Source: an uncultured Lachnospiraceae bacterium (GTDB taxonomy: Bacteria > Bacillota > Clostridia > Lachnospirales > Lachnospiraceae). Taken from it: a stretch of 64,000 nt of DNA. The stretch spans positions 62,001 to 126,000 of the forward strand of contig CAJUGD010000001.1 in NCBI GenBank assembly GCA_910586205.1. Direction: 5' to 3'. Position numbers and translations under genes: made by a program. Numbering within the stretch: the stretch's first letter is position 1; each line of letters begins with the position of its first letter. The notes beneath the pieces are model-generated. The model was not told the origin of the DNA. It was given only the letters and a program-made list of their open reading frames with translations, and made no database searches. Shown piece after piece: positions 1 to 9,085 of the stretch.

Positions 1-84
1 TACTGCGACCTGTTTTCAGGATGTATTCAGACTTATGTATTCTGTATGCTGACCATGGTTTATATTAATGACAAAATGGAGTAA
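1..84 (+). CDS. atpB: ATP synthase F0 subunit a, C-terminal end (partial)
   Basis: Frame 1 is open from the window edge to TAA at 82-84 and encodes the last 27 residues of subunit a. The visible segment FSGCIQTYVFCMLTM matches the last transmembrane helix of AtpB, normally FSGxIQAYVFxML. This helix belongs to the stator half-channel that passes ions to the c-ring. The gene's start and the arginine helix lie outside the window. It is directly upstream of atpE, the standard operon order. Confidence 0.93.
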   Translation, partial: YCDLFSGCIQTYVFCMLTMVYINDKME

Positions 85-107
85 GGCGCCTGACAGGCAC
101 TTACGGA

Positions 108-125
108 TGCCGGGACAGCCCGGCA
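108..125 (+). other. Intercistronic hairpin between atpB and atpE
   Basis: TGCCGGG (108-114), loop ACAG, CCCGGCA (119-125) forms a perfect 7-bp GC-rich stem. No U-tract follows, so it is not a terminator. Hairpins before atpE are often thought to help raise c-subunit expression relative to subunit a; that role here is inference. A strong AGGAGG site (166-171) follows, 9 nt before the atpE start. Confidence 0.5.
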
Positions 126-180
126 GTTGGATTCGCTGTTTCATTATTATCACATTTAATTTTTTAGGAGGATTTTTACT

Positions 181-441
181 ATGAACGGTATCTCAGGACA
201 GGACTTTATCTTTGGTTGTTCCGCAATCGGCGCAGGTCTGGCGATGATCGCTGGTATCGGACCTGGTGTTGGACAGGGTATTGCCGCCGGACACGGCGCA
301 TCTGCAGTAGGACGCAATCCGGGTGCAAAATCTGATATTACCTCCACCATGCTGCTTGGACAGGCGGTTGCAGAGACCACCGGTTTGTACGGCCTGGTTG
401 TTGCTATTATCCTGATGTTCGTTAAGCCTTTCGGCGCTTAA
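181..441 (+). CDS. atpE: ATP synthase F0 subunit c, sodium-type binding site
   Basis: An 86-residue proteolipid that forms the rotating membrane c-ring. Two transmembrane helices are joined by the polar loop GRNPGAK (44-50), which contacts the F1 stalk. The ion site carries Gln32 in GPGVGQG, then Val63, Glu65, Thr66, Thr67 and Tyr70 in GQAVAETTGLY. These are the positions that coordinate Na+ in Ilyobacter tartaricus subunit c, with Thr in place of Ser66, so the ring is predicted to carry Na+. The start has AGGAGG at 166-171. The gene lies between atpB and atpF. Confidence 0.97.
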   Translation: MNGISGQDFIFGCSAIGAGLAMIAGIGPGVGQGIAAGHGASAVGRNPGAKSDITSTMLLGQAVAETTGLYGLVVAIILMFVKPFGA

Positions 442-479
442 AGACCGGGAGGAAATAGTGACGAAAGGAGGCTTGGGAT

Positions 480-1013
480 TTGTACACAATGACAGGTTTG
501 GACAGACTGATAGGATTTGATCCGCAGTTGCTGCATGATTCGATACTGACCGGTATCAACATCTTTATATTGTTCTTTCTCTTATCCTACCTGCTCTTTA
601 ATCCGGTGCGTGACGTGCTGGAGAAGCGTAAGCAGAAGATCGCCCAGGAGCTGGCCGCAGCCGCCGGGGATATGGCCAGTGCAAGCGCTTTAAAGGAGGA
701 GTATGAGGCAAAGCTTAAGAATGTGAACAAGGAAGCAGAGGACATTCTGGAAGCGGCAAGGAAAAAGGCAAAGACCCGCGAGAATGAGATTATAGACGAG
801 GCAAGGGCAGAAGCGTCCCGTATCGTCGAGAGAGCCAACCGGGAGATTGAGCTTGAGAAAAAGAAAGCCATTGATGATCTGAAGCAGGATGTGGTGAATA
901 TTGCCTCACTGATGGCACAGAAGGCAGTGGGCAATTCTATTGATATCGTGATTCAGAATGCCTTGATTGACGAGACTTTGAAGGAAATGGGTGAGAGCAC
1001 ATGGCAAAGCTAG
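480..1013 (+). CDS. atpF: ATP synthase F0 subunit b
   Basis: This 177-residue peripheral stalk subunit has one N-terminal membrane helix (about residues 22-40) followed by a long charged coiled coil rich in Glu, Lys and Ala, the usual subunit b design linking F0 to the F1 head through delta. The start is chosen as TTG at 480 because AAAGGAGG (464-471) is 8 nt upstream. The next ATG at 489 would be 17 nt away. Its end overlaps the atpH start by 13 bp, which suggests translational coupling. Confidence 0.95.
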   Translation: MYTMTGLDRLIGFDPQLLHDSILTGINIFILFFLLSYLLFNPVRDVLEKRKQKIAQELAAAAGDMASASALKEEYEAKLKNVNKEAEDILEAARKKAKTRENEIIDEARAEASRIVERANREIELEKKKAIDDLKQDVVNIASLMAQKAVGNSIDIVIQNALIDETLKEMGESTWQS

Positions 1014-1549
1014 TATCAAAGGTGTACGGCGATGCATTGTTTGAGACCGCTCTGGAAAAGGATCGGGTGGATGTGCTGTATGAGGAGGTATGTTCCCTGA
1101 TTCCCATTCTGCAGGGCAATCCGGAGCTGACAGCCCTTCTTAACAACCCGCGGGTGGTTAAGGAGGAAAAGGCTGACTTGATCCGGCAGATCTTTTCCGG
1201 AAGGGTGACAGAAGAACTGATGGGATTTTTGGCGGTTGTGGTTGACAAGGACCGTCAGAATGACCTAATGCCTATCTGCGAATACTTCATCGAAAGGGTG
1301 AAAGAATTTAAGCGGATTGGAACGGCAACTGTTACCAGTGCGGTAGAGCTCAGTGAGGACCAGAAGACACGCTTGAAGGAAAAGCTTCTTGCATCTACAA
1401 AATATGTTATGTTTGAGATGACATATCAGGTGGATCCGGCGCTGATCGGAGGCATGGTGATCCGCATAGGAGACCGGGTGGTGGACAGCAGTATCCGTAC
1501 CCGTATCTATGAGATGAAGAAGGAATTGTCACAGCTTCAGATGGCTTAG
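1001..1549 (+). CDS. atpH: ATP synthase F1 subunit delta
   Basis: The 182-residue delta (OSCP) subunit caps the F1 head and joins it to subunit b. The sequence begins AKLVSKVYGDALFETA, the typical N-terminal helical domain of the family, and ends in the conserved region with DPALIGGMVIRIGDRVVDSS (about 149-168). Length is normal. It overlaps atpF by 13 bp and precedes atpA by 66 bp. Confidence 0.95.
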   Translation: MAKLVSKVYGDALFETALEKDRVDVLYEEVCSLIPILQGNPELTALLNNPRVVKEEKADLIRQIFSGRVTEELMGFLAVVVDKDRQNDLMPICEYFIERVKEFKRIGTATVTSAVELSEDQKTRLKEKLLASTKYVMFEMTYQVDPALIGGMVIRIGDRVVDSSIRTRIYEMKKELSQLQMA

Positions 1550-1615
1550 GGCAGGAACTGTATTGCACGTACATGGAATTATGGCAATTAACATTTCAGA
1601 AAGGGAAACAGCAAT

Positions 1616-3118
1616 ATGAATTTGAGACCAGAGGAAATCAGTTCTGTCATTAAAGAACAGATTCAGAAATATTCTACGAAGCTGGAAGTCTCAGATGTGG
1701 GCACTGTCATTACGGTGGCAGACGGTATTGCCCGGGTTCATGGGCTGGAGAAGGCTATGCAGGGAGAGCTTCTGGAGTTTCCGGGAGAGATCTACGGCAT
1801 GGTTCAGAACCTGGAGGAAGACAATGTGGGTGTTGTTCTTCTGGGTGATACCAGCAGCATCAGTGAGGGAGACATTGTAAAGACAACTGGCAGAGTGGTA
1901 GAGGTTCCGGTGGGAGATGCGCTGACCGGACGTGTGGTAAATGCACTGGGACAGCCCATTGACGGCAAGGGACCCGTGGAGACGGACCAGTTCCGCCGCA
2001 TTGAGCGTGTTGCTCACGGCGTTATTGAGAGAAAAGGCGTAGATACTCCGCTCCAGACCGGTATCAAGGCAATCGATGCCATGATTCCGATTGGAAGAGG
2101 ACAGCGTGAGCTGATTATCGGTGACCGTCAGACCGGTAAGACGGCTATTGCCATTGACACGATCATTAATCAAAAGGGCCAGGGGGTCCACTGTATCTAT
2201 GTGGCCATTGGACAGAAGGCTTCCACAGTAGCCAATATTGTGAGAACCTTAGAGGAATTCGGCGCCATGGATTATACTACTATTGTGGTATCTACTGCGT
2301 CTGATTTGGCTCCTCTGCAGTTTATCGCACCTTATTCCGGATGTGCGATTGGTGAGGAATGGATGGAGCGGGGCGAAGACGTGCTGGTGATCTATGATGA
2401 CCTGACAAAGCATGCAGCGGCTTACCGTACTTTGTCTTTGCTGCTTAAGAGACCGCCGGGCCGTGAGGCTTATCCGGGCGACGTGTTCTATCTGCATTCC
2501 CGTCTGCTGGAGCGTGCTTCCCGGCTTTCAGAGGATTTGGGAGGCGGTTCTTTGACTGCACTGCCGATTATTGAGACTCAGGCCGGTGATGTATCGGCTT
2601 ATATTCCGACCAACGTGATTTCCATTACAGACGGTCAGATTTATCTGGAAACCGAGATGTTTAACTCCGGCTTCCGTCCGGCTATCAATGCCGGTTTGTC
2701 CGTGTCCCGTGTAGGCGGTGCGGCTCAGATTAAGGCAATCAAGAAGATCTCGGCTCCGATCCGTACTGAGCTGGCACAGTTCCGTGAGCTGGCTTCCTTC
2801 GCCCAGTTTGGGTCTGACCTGGATGCAGCGACCAAGGAGCAGTTAGCACAGGGTGAGCGGATTCGGGAGATTTTAAAGCAGCCTCAGTATCAGCCAATGC
2901 CGGTAGAATATCAGGTTATTATTATTTATGCGGCCACGAAGAAATATCTGCTGGATATTCCGGTTGGGGATATTTTAACTTTTGAGAAGGAACTGTTTAA
3001 ATATATTGATACCAAATATCCGGAGATTCCGTCTTCTATTCGCGAGACGAAGCAGATGTCGGATGAGACCGAGGAGCTTTTGGTTAAGGCGATCAAGGAG
3101 TGTAAGGCACAGCGGTAG
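1616..3118 (+). CDS. atpA: ATP synthase F1 subunit alpha
   Basis: The 500-residue alpha subunit forms the non-catalytic nucleotide sites of the F1 hexamer. Visible are the N-terminal beta barrel with VGTVITVADGIARVHGL, the P-loop GDRQTGKT (169-176), and the family motif PAINAGLSVSRVGGAAQ. Length matches the family. The start ATG has AAAGGGAA about 8 nt upstream. It is followed 19 bp later by atpG. Confidence 0.98.
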   Translation: MNLRPEEISSVIKEQIQKYSTKLEVSDVGTVITVADGIARVHGLEKAMQGELLEFPGEIYGMVQNLEEDNVGVVLLGDTSSISEGDIVKTTGRVVEVPVGDALTGRVVNALGQPIDGKGPVETDQFRRIERVAHGVIERKGVDTPLQTGIKAIDAMIPIGRGQRELIIGDRQTGKTAIAIDTIINQKGQGVHCIYVAIGQKASTVANIVRTLEEFGAMDYTTIVVSTASDLAPLQFIAPYSGCAIGEEWMERGEDVLVIYDDLTKHAAAYRTLSLLLKRPPGREAYPGDVFYLHSRLLERASRLSEDLGGGSLTALPIIETQAGDVSAYIPTNVISITDGQIYLETEMFNSGFRPAINAGLSVSRVGGAAQIKAIKKISAPIRTELAQFRELASFAQFGSDLDAATKEQLAQGERIREILKQPQYQPMPVEYQVIIIYAATKKYLLDIPVGDILTFEKELFKYIDTKYPEIPSSIRETKQMSDETEELLVKAIKECKAQR

Positions 3119-3137
3119 GACGGGAGGAACATAAATC

Positions 3138-4007
3138 ATGGCATCCATGAGAGATATTAAGCGCAGAAGGGCCAGTATCCAGAGCACAGGCCAGATTACC
3201 AAGGCCATGAAGCTGGTTTCTACGGTCAAACTGCAGAGATCCAGAACAAAAGCGGAAAGTTCCAAACCCTACTTTAACCGGATGTATGATACCATTGCTG
3301 CCATGCTAGAGCGGTCCGGCGCTATGGACCACAAATATTTAAAGGCCGGAACAGAGGGGAAAAAGGCAGTGATTGCCATTACCTCCAACCGGGGCTTAGC
3401 AGGCGGATACAACAATAATATTGTAAAGCTGATTATGGCGGCTTCCCAACTGACAAAGGCAGACACAAGGATTTATGCCATTGGCCGTAAGGGCCGGGAC
3501 GGACTGGCACGGAAAGGATATGAGATCACAGCCGACTACTCGGAAGTGATCAATGAGCCTCTTTACCAGGACGCGGCAGATCTGACGGCAGAGCTTCTGG
3601 ATGCTTTTGGGCGGGGAGAGGTCAGTGAGATTTATCTGGCTTACACCTCTTTTAAGAATACTGTGGTTCATATCCCCAAGTTGGTCAAGCTGCTTCCGGT
3701 TGACCGGGACGCAGCGGCAGGCGGGGCTGAGAATGAGCCCAAGGCGCAGGCTCTGATGAATTATGAACCCAGCGCTGAGGCTGTGTTGGATATGATCATT
3801 CCCAAGTATATGAGCAGCCTGATTTACGGCGCACTGTTAGAGGCAGTAGCCAGTGAAAACGGCGCCCGTATGAACGCCATGGACTCAGCTACCAACAATG
3901 CTGAGGAAATGTTAGGCAAGCTGGATATCCAGTTCAACCGGGCGCGGCAGGGGTCCATTACCCAGGAGCTGACAGAGATTATTGCCGGTGCCAATGCCAT
4001 CAATTAA
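3138..4007 (+). CDS. atpG: ATP synthase F1 subunit gamma
   Basis: The 289-residue central rotor shaft. The N-terminus MASMRDIKRRRASIQSTGQI and the ITKAMKLVSTVKLQR stretch are the typical first helix of the gamma coiled coil. The C-terminal helix contains ENGARMNAMDSATNNAEEM and ends RQGSITQELTEIIAGANA, the conserved pair that inserts into the alpha/beta ring. GGAGG precedes the start. It is encoded between alpha and beta as usual. Confidence 0.97.
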   Translation: MASMRDIKRRRASIQSTGQITKAMKLVSTVKLQRSRTKAESSKPYFNRMYDTIAAMLERSGAMDHKYLKAGTEGKKAVIAITSNRGLAGGYNNNIVKLIMAASQLTKADTRIYAIGRKGRDGLARKGYEITADYSEVINEPLYQDAADLTAELLDAFGRGEVSEIYLAYTSFKNTVVHIPKLVKLLPVDRDAAAGGAENEPKAQALMNYEPSAEAVLDMIIPKYMSSLIYGALLEAVASENGARMNAMDSATNNAEEMLGKLDIQFNRARQGSITQELTEIIAGANAIN

Positions 4008-4076
4008 TGGCAGGTATCAAAAGCAGGGCAAGGAAGAAGTTTTGGATATAGAATAGAATATTTAAGGAGAAACAAG

Positions 4077-5468
4077 ATGGCAGAACAGAATATAGGCAAA
4101 ATCACACAGATCATCAGTGCGGTTATCGACATCAAGTTCTCCCAAGGCAAGATTCCGGAAATCAATGAGGCCATTGAGATTCCGCTGGACGACGGCGGCA
4201 GGCTGGTGGTGGAGGTGGCCCAGGATCTTGGTGATGATACGGTAAAATGTATCGCCATGGGAAGTACGGATGGTTTAAGACGTGGTATGGACGCCATTGC
4301 AACCGGCGCACCAATCACCGTGCCGGTGGGAGAGAATACGTTGGGACGTATTTTCAATGTGCTGGGAGAGCCCATTGACAATAAGGAGAAGCCACAGGTA
4401 GAGAAATACTTCCCGATTCACAGAAAGGCTCCAACCTTTGAGGACCAGTCTACAGAGACAGAGATCTTAGAGACTGGTATCAAAGTGGTAGATCTTCTCT
4501 GCCCTTATCAGAAGGGCGGTAAGATCGGCTTGTTCGGCGGCGCCGGCGTAGGTAAGACGGTGCTGATCCAGGAGCTGATCCGTAATATTGCTACAGAGCA
4601 TGGCGGATATTCCGTATTTACCGGTGTGGGAGAGCGTACCCGTGAAGGAAATGACCTGTATCATGAAATGACAGATTCAGGGGTTATTAATAAGACCACA
4701 ATGGTGTTCGGACAGATGAATGAGCCGCCGGGCGCACGTATGCGTGTAGGTCTGACAGGGCTTACCATGGCAGAGTATTTCCGTGATGAAGGCGGTAAGG
4801 ATGTGCTGCTTTTCATTGATAATATTTTCCGTTTTACCCAGGCTGGTTCTGAGGTGTCGGCTCTGCTGGGCCGTATGCCTTCAGCCGTAGGTTATCAGCC
4901 TACACTGCAGACGGAGATGGGCGCTTTGCAGGAGCGCATTACCTCCACAAAGAATGGATCCATTACATCTGTGCAGGCTGTTTATGTGCCGGCAGATGAC
5001 TTGACGGATCCGGCGCCTGCTAATACGTTTGCCCATTTGGATGCAACCACCGTGCTTAGCCGTTCTATCGTGGAGCTGGGTATTTACCCGGCAGTGGATC
5101 CGTTGGAGTCCACATCCAGGATTCTGGATCCTCGTGTGGTAGGTGAGGAGCATTATAAGGTGGCCCGCGGTGTGCAGGAGGTTCTGCAGAAGTATAAAGA
5201 ACTGCAGGATATTATTGCTATGCTTGGTATGGATGAGCTGTCTGAGGAAGATAAGCTGACCGTATCCAGGGCCAGAAAGATTCAGAGATTTTTGTCTCAG
5301 CCGTTCTTTGTGGCAGGACAGTTTACTGGTATGGAGGGACGGTATGTGCCTCTTACTGAGACCATTCAGGGCTTTAAGGAGATTCTGGAAGGAAAGCATG
5401 ATGATGTTCCGGAGCAGTATTTCCTGAATGCCGGCGGTATTGAAGATGTACTTGCCCGCATGAAATAG
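4077..5468 (+). CDS. atpD: ATP synthase F1 subunit beta
   Basis: The 463-residue catalytic subunit. It carries the P-loop GGAGVGKT (154-161), the catalytic segment GERTREGNDLYHEM, the Walker B stretch DVLLFIDNIFRF and the ATP synthase signature region ALLGRMPSAVGYQPTL. All residues needed for ATP synthesis or hydrolysis appear intact. AAGGAG lies just upstream of the ATG. It is 11 bp ahead of atpC. Confidence 0.98.
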   Translation: MAEQNIGKITQIISAVIDIKFSQGKIPEINEAIEIPLDDGGRLVVEVAQDLGDDTVKCIAMGSTDGLRRGMDAIATGAPITVPVGENTLGRIFNVLGEPIDNKEKPQVEKYFPIHRKAPTFEDQSTETEILETGIKVVDLLCPYQKGGKIGLFGGAGVGKTVLIQELIRNIATEHGGYSVFTGVGERTREGNDLYHEMTDSGVINKTTMVFGQMNEPPGARMRVGLTGLTMAEYFRDEGGKDVLLFIDNIFRFTQAGSEVSALLGRMPSAVGYQPTLQTEMGALQERITSTKNGSITSVQAVYVPADDLTDPAPANTFAHLDATTVLSRSIVELGIYPAVDPLESTSRILDPRVVGEEHYKVARGVQEVLQKYKELQDIIAMLGMDELSEEDKLTVSRARKIQRFLSQPFFVAGQFTGMEGRYVPLTETIQGFKEILEGKHDDVPEQYFLNAGGIEDVLARMK

Positions 5469-5479
5469 GGGGTATATCT

Positions 5480-5878
5480 ATGGCTGATGTGATGAAACTG
5501 AATGTGATCACTCCGGATAAGCAGTTCTATACTGGTGATGTGACCATGGTGGAAATGACGACTACGGAGGGAAATATCGGTGTATATCCGAACCATATTC
5601 CGCTGACTGCGGTAGCGGCGCCAGGGGTTTTGACGATCCATGAGGAGGGGGAGAAAAAAGAAGCTTCCCTGATTTCGGGGTTTGTTACGATTCTGCCGGA
5701 TAGCGTTACCGTAATGGCAGAGGTGGCGGAGTGGCCTGATGAGATTGATTTTAAGCGCGCTGAGGAGGCAAAGGTGCGGGCAGAGAGACGGCTGTCTTCT
5801 AATGAGGCAGGGCTGGATACGCTGCGGGCAGAGATGGCACTGAAGCGGGCACTGGTGAGACTGGGACTGAAGCATTGA
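5480..5878 (+). CDS. atpC: ATP synthase F1 subunit epsilon
   Basis: The 132-residue epsilon subunit sits at the foot of the rotor and regulates ATP hydrolysis. The N-terminal beta-sandwich begins LNVITPDKQFYTGDVTMVE and includes NIGVYPNHIPLTA. The C-terminal part is the two-helix region, rich in Glu and Arg. It is the last gene of the operon, followed by a terminator-like hairpin at 5928-5956. Confidence 0.96.
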   Translation: MADVMKLNVITPDKQFYTGDVTMVEMTTTEGNIGVYPNHIPLTAVAAPGVLTIHEEGEKKEASLISGFVTILPDSVTVMAEVAEWPDEIDFKRAEEAKVRAERRLSSNEAGLDTLRAEMALKRALVRLGLKH

Positions 5879-5927
5879 GAATGAATAGAATAAGGCGCAG
5901 GATGACAGTGCAAAGACTGCGCGGCGG

Positions 5928-5960
5928 CTCCTGGCAGGGTATGATCCTGCCGGGAGTTTT
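5928..5960 (+). terminator. Rho-independent terminator of the atp operon
   Basis: CTCCTGGCAGG (5928-5938) pairs with CCTGCCGGGAG (5946-5956) over 11 bp with one G-U pair and a 7-nt loop. TTTT and then CCGTTTT follow. It lies 50 bp after the atpC stop, so it very likely ends the ATP synthase transcript. Confidence 0.8.
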
Positions 5961-6024
5961 CCGTTTTGGGCAGGAATGGAAATATCTGGAGAGGGAGTAA
6001 CAGAGCAGAAGGAGGGACGCAGCC

Positions 6025-7104
6025 TTGGGGAAGATAACAAAAGGAAAAGTGATGGGGCCAAAAAGGACGGGGACCCAAAACAAGAGGTATTTGGGAGCAG
6101 GGATTGGGTTGTTTGGAGCTGCTGCGGGGGTGCAGGTGATGGCAAGGGCCATGGACGGGGCAGCAACCTGGTATGCTCATGGGGTGTATCCGATGATTGT
6201 GGGGATTTTGGGAAGGGCTGCGGGGATTTTTCCTTTTTCGGTGGTGGAGATAGGGCTTTATCTGCTGGGTTTTGGGGTGATTGTATATGGGGCAGTGTTT
6301 TGGAGGGAACCTGCGCGTGTGGGGGCAAGGGCAGTTTTTGTGGTTGGAGCGCTGCTGTTTTTGTATACTTGTAACTGCGGGGTTAATTATTATGCGGCGT
6401 CTTTTGCGGATTATGCAGGATTGGAGATAGGGCTGTACTCCCAGGAAGAACTGAGAGAGCTGTGTGAGTTTTTGACGGAGAAGGTGAATGAGACGGCTGT
6501 GGAGGAAGGATATGGGGAGCATAAAAGGGAGTGGAGGAAAGAAGGGGTTCTTGCGATGAAGACGGCAGGGGAGATTTTTCCGGTTTTGGGAGGATTTTAT
6601 CCGAAGCCAAAGGAGGTGGCAGTGTCGTGGATTCTTTCCGTTCAGCAGCTTTGCGGGATCTATTCTCCGTTTACCGTTGAGGCGAATTTTAACGGCGATA
6701 TGCCGGATTATAATATACCTCATACGATGTGTCATGAATTGTCACATTTAAAAGGATTTATGCGTGAGGATGAGGCAAATTTTATCGGATACCTGGCCTG
6801 CATCAGCTCAGAAAGGCAGGCGTTTCAATATAGCGGATATTTAACCGGGTGGGTATATGCCGGAAATGCGCTGGCACAGGTGGATCGGGAGGGCTACATA
6901 GAGCTGTATGGACATTTGTGCGGGCAGGCGCAGAAGGATCTGAGGGAAAATAATGCTTTTTGGGAACAATATGAGGGGAAGGTGGCAGAGGCTGCGAATC
7001 AGATTAATGATGTGTATTTAAAGGCCAATGATCAGACGGATGGGGTGAAGAGTTATGGGAGAATGGTGGATTTGATGCTGGAGTATTATAAAAACAGGAA
7101 TTGA
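6025..7104 (+). CDS. DUF3810 family membrane protein with HExxH motif
   Basis: A 359-residue protein with three predicted hydrophobic segments in the first 120 residues (around 20-45, 65-95 and 103-118) and a soluble C-terminal domain. It carries HTMCHELSHLKGF, with His237, Glu238 and His241 forming an HExxH zinc motif, followed by REDEANF, where Glu250 is a possible third ligand. This is the DUF3810 arrangement. A membrane-tethered zinc peptidase role is inferred; substrates are unknown. TTG at 6025 is chosen because AAGGAGG (6009-6015) is 9 nt upstream; ATG at 6052 is the alternative. It lies alone between the atp terminator and the two-component genes. Confidence 0.85.
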   Translation: MGKITKGKVMGPKRTGTQNKRYLGAGIGLFGAAAGVQVMARAMDGAATWYAHGVYPMIVGILGRAAGIFPFSVVEIGLYLLGFGVIVYGAVFWREPARVGARAVFVVGALLFLYTCNCGVNYYAASFADYAGLEIGLYSQEELRELCEFLTEKVNETAVEEGYGEHKREWRKEGVLAMKTAGEIFPVLGGFYPKPKEVAVSWILSVQQLCGIYSPFTVEANFNGDMPDYNIPHTMCHELSHLKGFMREDEANFIGYLACISSERQAFQYSGYLTGWVYAGNALAQVDREGYIELYGHLCGQAQKDLRENNAFWEQYEGKVAEAANQINDVYLKANDQTDGVKSYGRMVDLMLEYYKNRN

Positions 7105-7215
7105 CTGAAAAACGCCGCCCTGGAAAATCCTAGAATATTTGTAATAAAAAAGTAAGGCACAAACCGACATTTTATGCTACACTTATCAATAGAATATCAG
7201 GAGGAGGAAACCATC

Positions 7216-7920
7216 ATGGCGGAGACCAATATTTTAATTGTGGATGATGAGCAGGAGATTGCGGATCTTGTGGAGATCTATCTGGTCAGTGACGGATATA
7301 GTGTGTTTAAAGCAAACAATGCCCAGGAGGGATTGGATATTTTAGAGAGGGAAGATATTCACCTGGTTCTTCTGGACATTATGATGCCGGGGATGAATGG
7401 TCTGGAGATGTGCAAGAAGATCCGGGAAACAAATAATATTCCCATTATTATGATCAGCGCTAAGTCCACGGATCTGGATAAGATACTAGGACTTGGCACG
7501 GGAGCAGATGATTATGTGGCAAAGCCGTTTAACCCCCTGGAGGTTTCCGCGCGGGTAAAGTCCCAGCTCAGGCGGTATACCCAGCTTAACCCTAACAGCA
7601 ATGTCCATGAAAACGTGAGAAATGAGATCAGTATCCGGGGCCTGACCATCAATAAGGATAACCATAAGGTTACGGTTTATGATGAGGAGGTAAAGCTGAC
7701 GCCGATTGAGTTTGATATTCTGTATCTGCTGGCGTCTAATCCGGGGAAAGTATTCAGCACGGATGAGATTTTTGAGAAGGTATGGAATGAAAAGGTATAT
7801 GAGGCCAATAATACGGTTATGGTACATATCCGTCGTCTGCGGGGCAAGATGAAAGAAGACGAGCGTCAGGATAAAATCATCACGACTGTATGGGGGGTAG
7901 GATACAAAATTGAAAAATAG
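7216..7920 (+). CDS. OmpR-family response regulator, VanR-like
   Basis: A 234-residue regulator with a receiver domain (ILIVDDEQ start, phosphoacceptor Asp54 in LVLLDIMMPG, Lys in YVAKPF) and a C-terminal winged helix (LTPIEFDILYLLASNPGKVF, then VMVHIRRLRGKM and the GVGYKIEK end). The overall pattern is closest to VanR-type regulators. An upstream in-frame ATG at 7174 has no ribosome site, while ATG 7216 follows AGGAGGA at about 7 nt, so the shorter start is used. It overlaps the histidine kinase gene by 11 bp. Targets are unknown; the ABC genes downstream are good candidates. Confidence 0.93.
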   Translation: MAETNILIVDDEQEIADLVEIYLVSDGYSVFKANNAQEGLDILEREDIHLVLLDIMMPGMNGLEMCKKIRETNNIPIIMISAKSTDLDKILGLGTGADDYVAKPFNPLEVSARVKSQLRRYTQLNPNSNVHENVRNEISIRGLTINKDNHKVTVYDEEVKLTPIEFDILYLLASNPGKVFSTDEIFEKVWNEKVYEANNTVMVHIRRLRGKMKEDERQDKIITTVWGVGYKIEK

Positions 7921-9055
7921 AAAGAGTGATATGCGGTATCGCTTTCGAACCCGTGTGATCACCAATATTTTGTACAGTACTCTGATTACCTGTCTGGTAG
8001 AAGTGTTTTTGGTGACAAATCTGACCATGGTAGCCAGATATGCCCGAAAGTCACAGTGGAATAATGCACTGATGGCTATGATCGATGACTCAGAACTGGT
8101 CATTGTGATCGGATATGTACTGTTAGGTGTCATGGTATTTTCTGTGACATTTCTGCTTTTGCAGGAGCGGTCCATTTCGTATATCAGCAGGATTTCGGAC
8201 GCTGTGCAGAATATTTCGGAGGGAGATCTGAATACAACGATTGACGTGGTGGGGGATGATGAATTTTCTTCCATGGCAGCGAATCTAAACAAGATGGTAG
8301 AGGATATCCGCCGTCTGATTGATAAGGAGCGGGAGGCGGAGCGCACAAAGAATGAACTGATTACGAATGTGGCTCATGACCTGCGGACGCCTCTTACTTC
8401 GATTATCGGATATTTGGAGCTGCTGTCCAACAAATCATCGCCCTTGCCGTCGGACATGCAGGGAAAGTATTTGGATATTGCATACAGCAAGTCCAAAAGG
8501 CTGGAAAAGCTGATAGAGGATTTATTTGGATTTACGAAGCTCAATTACGGGAAGATCTCCATGCATGTGTCTAAGGTAGATATTATCAAACTGTTAGGAC
8601 AGCTTTTGGAGGAATCTTATCCTAATTTTTCCAATAAGAATCTGTCTTATGAGCTGCAGAGCAATGTTCCGGCAAAGGTGATCATGGCAGATGGGAACCT
8701 GCTTGCCAGGCTGTTTGACAATCTGATTAACAATGCCATCAAATACGGCGCAGAGGGCAAACGGGTTCTGGTGAAGGTTTATGCAATGGCAGAGACTGTG
8801 CAGGTATCTGTGACCAATTATGGATATGTGATTCCAGAGGAAGAACTGCCTCTGATTTTTGAGAAATTTTACCGGGTGGAGCATTCACGGTCTGTCAATA
8901 CCGGAGGAACCGGCTTAGGGCTGGCCATTGTAAAAAATATTGTGGATATGCATGGGGGCGATATTACGGTGAAAAGTGATTTGAACGGCACGGTGTTTAC
9001 GGTGACGCTGAGGGTGAATTTTGATATTGAGAGAGAGAATTTCGGGCAGGTATAG
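7910..9055 (+). CDS. Sensor histidine kinase, VanS-like
   Basis: A 381-residue membrane kinase. Two membrane helices (about 18-38 and 62-86) flank a very short external loop, which suggests sensing within or at the membrane. A HAMP domain follows, then the dimerization box NVAHDLRTPLTSIIGYLELL with His156, an N box (LFDNLINNAIKYG) and G box (GGTGLGLAIVKN). The TTG start overlaps the regulator gene, so the two are translationally coupled. The next gene (9086) starts 30 bp later and is probably in the same transcript. No D-Ala-D-Lac resistance genes are in the window, so vancomycin resistance is not implied. Confidence 0.92.
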   Translation: MKNRKSDMRYRFRTRVITNILYSTLITCLVEVFLVTNLTMVARYARKSQWNNALMAMIDDSELVIVIGYVLLGVMVFSVTFLLLQERSISYISRISDAVQNISEGDLNTTIDVVGDDEFSSMAANLNKMVEDIRRLIDKEREAERTKNELITNVAHDLRTPLTSIIGYLELLSNKSSPLPSDMQGKYLDIAYSKSKRLEKLIEDLFGFTKLNYGKISMHVSKVDIIKLLGQLLEESYPNFSNKNLSYELQSNVPAKVIMADGNLLARLFDNLINNAIKYGAEGKRVLVKVYAMAETVQVSVTNYGYVIPEEELPLIFEKFYRVEHSRSVNTGGTGLGLAIVKNIVDMHGGDITVKSDLNGTVFTVTLRVNFDIERENFGQV

Positions 9056-9085
9056 CCCCAGGGAGAGGAAGGGAAACAGGAATCG

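Noticed and set aside
5527..6735. Long minus-strand reading frame (402 codons) across atpC and the DUF3810 gene
   Set aside because: Pro/His/Arg-rich with no motif, no ribosome site, opposite two well-supported genes.
7910..9055. Vancomycin resistance locus
   Set aside because: Only VanRS-like regulators are present; no ligase, dehydrogenase or dipeptidase genes in the window.
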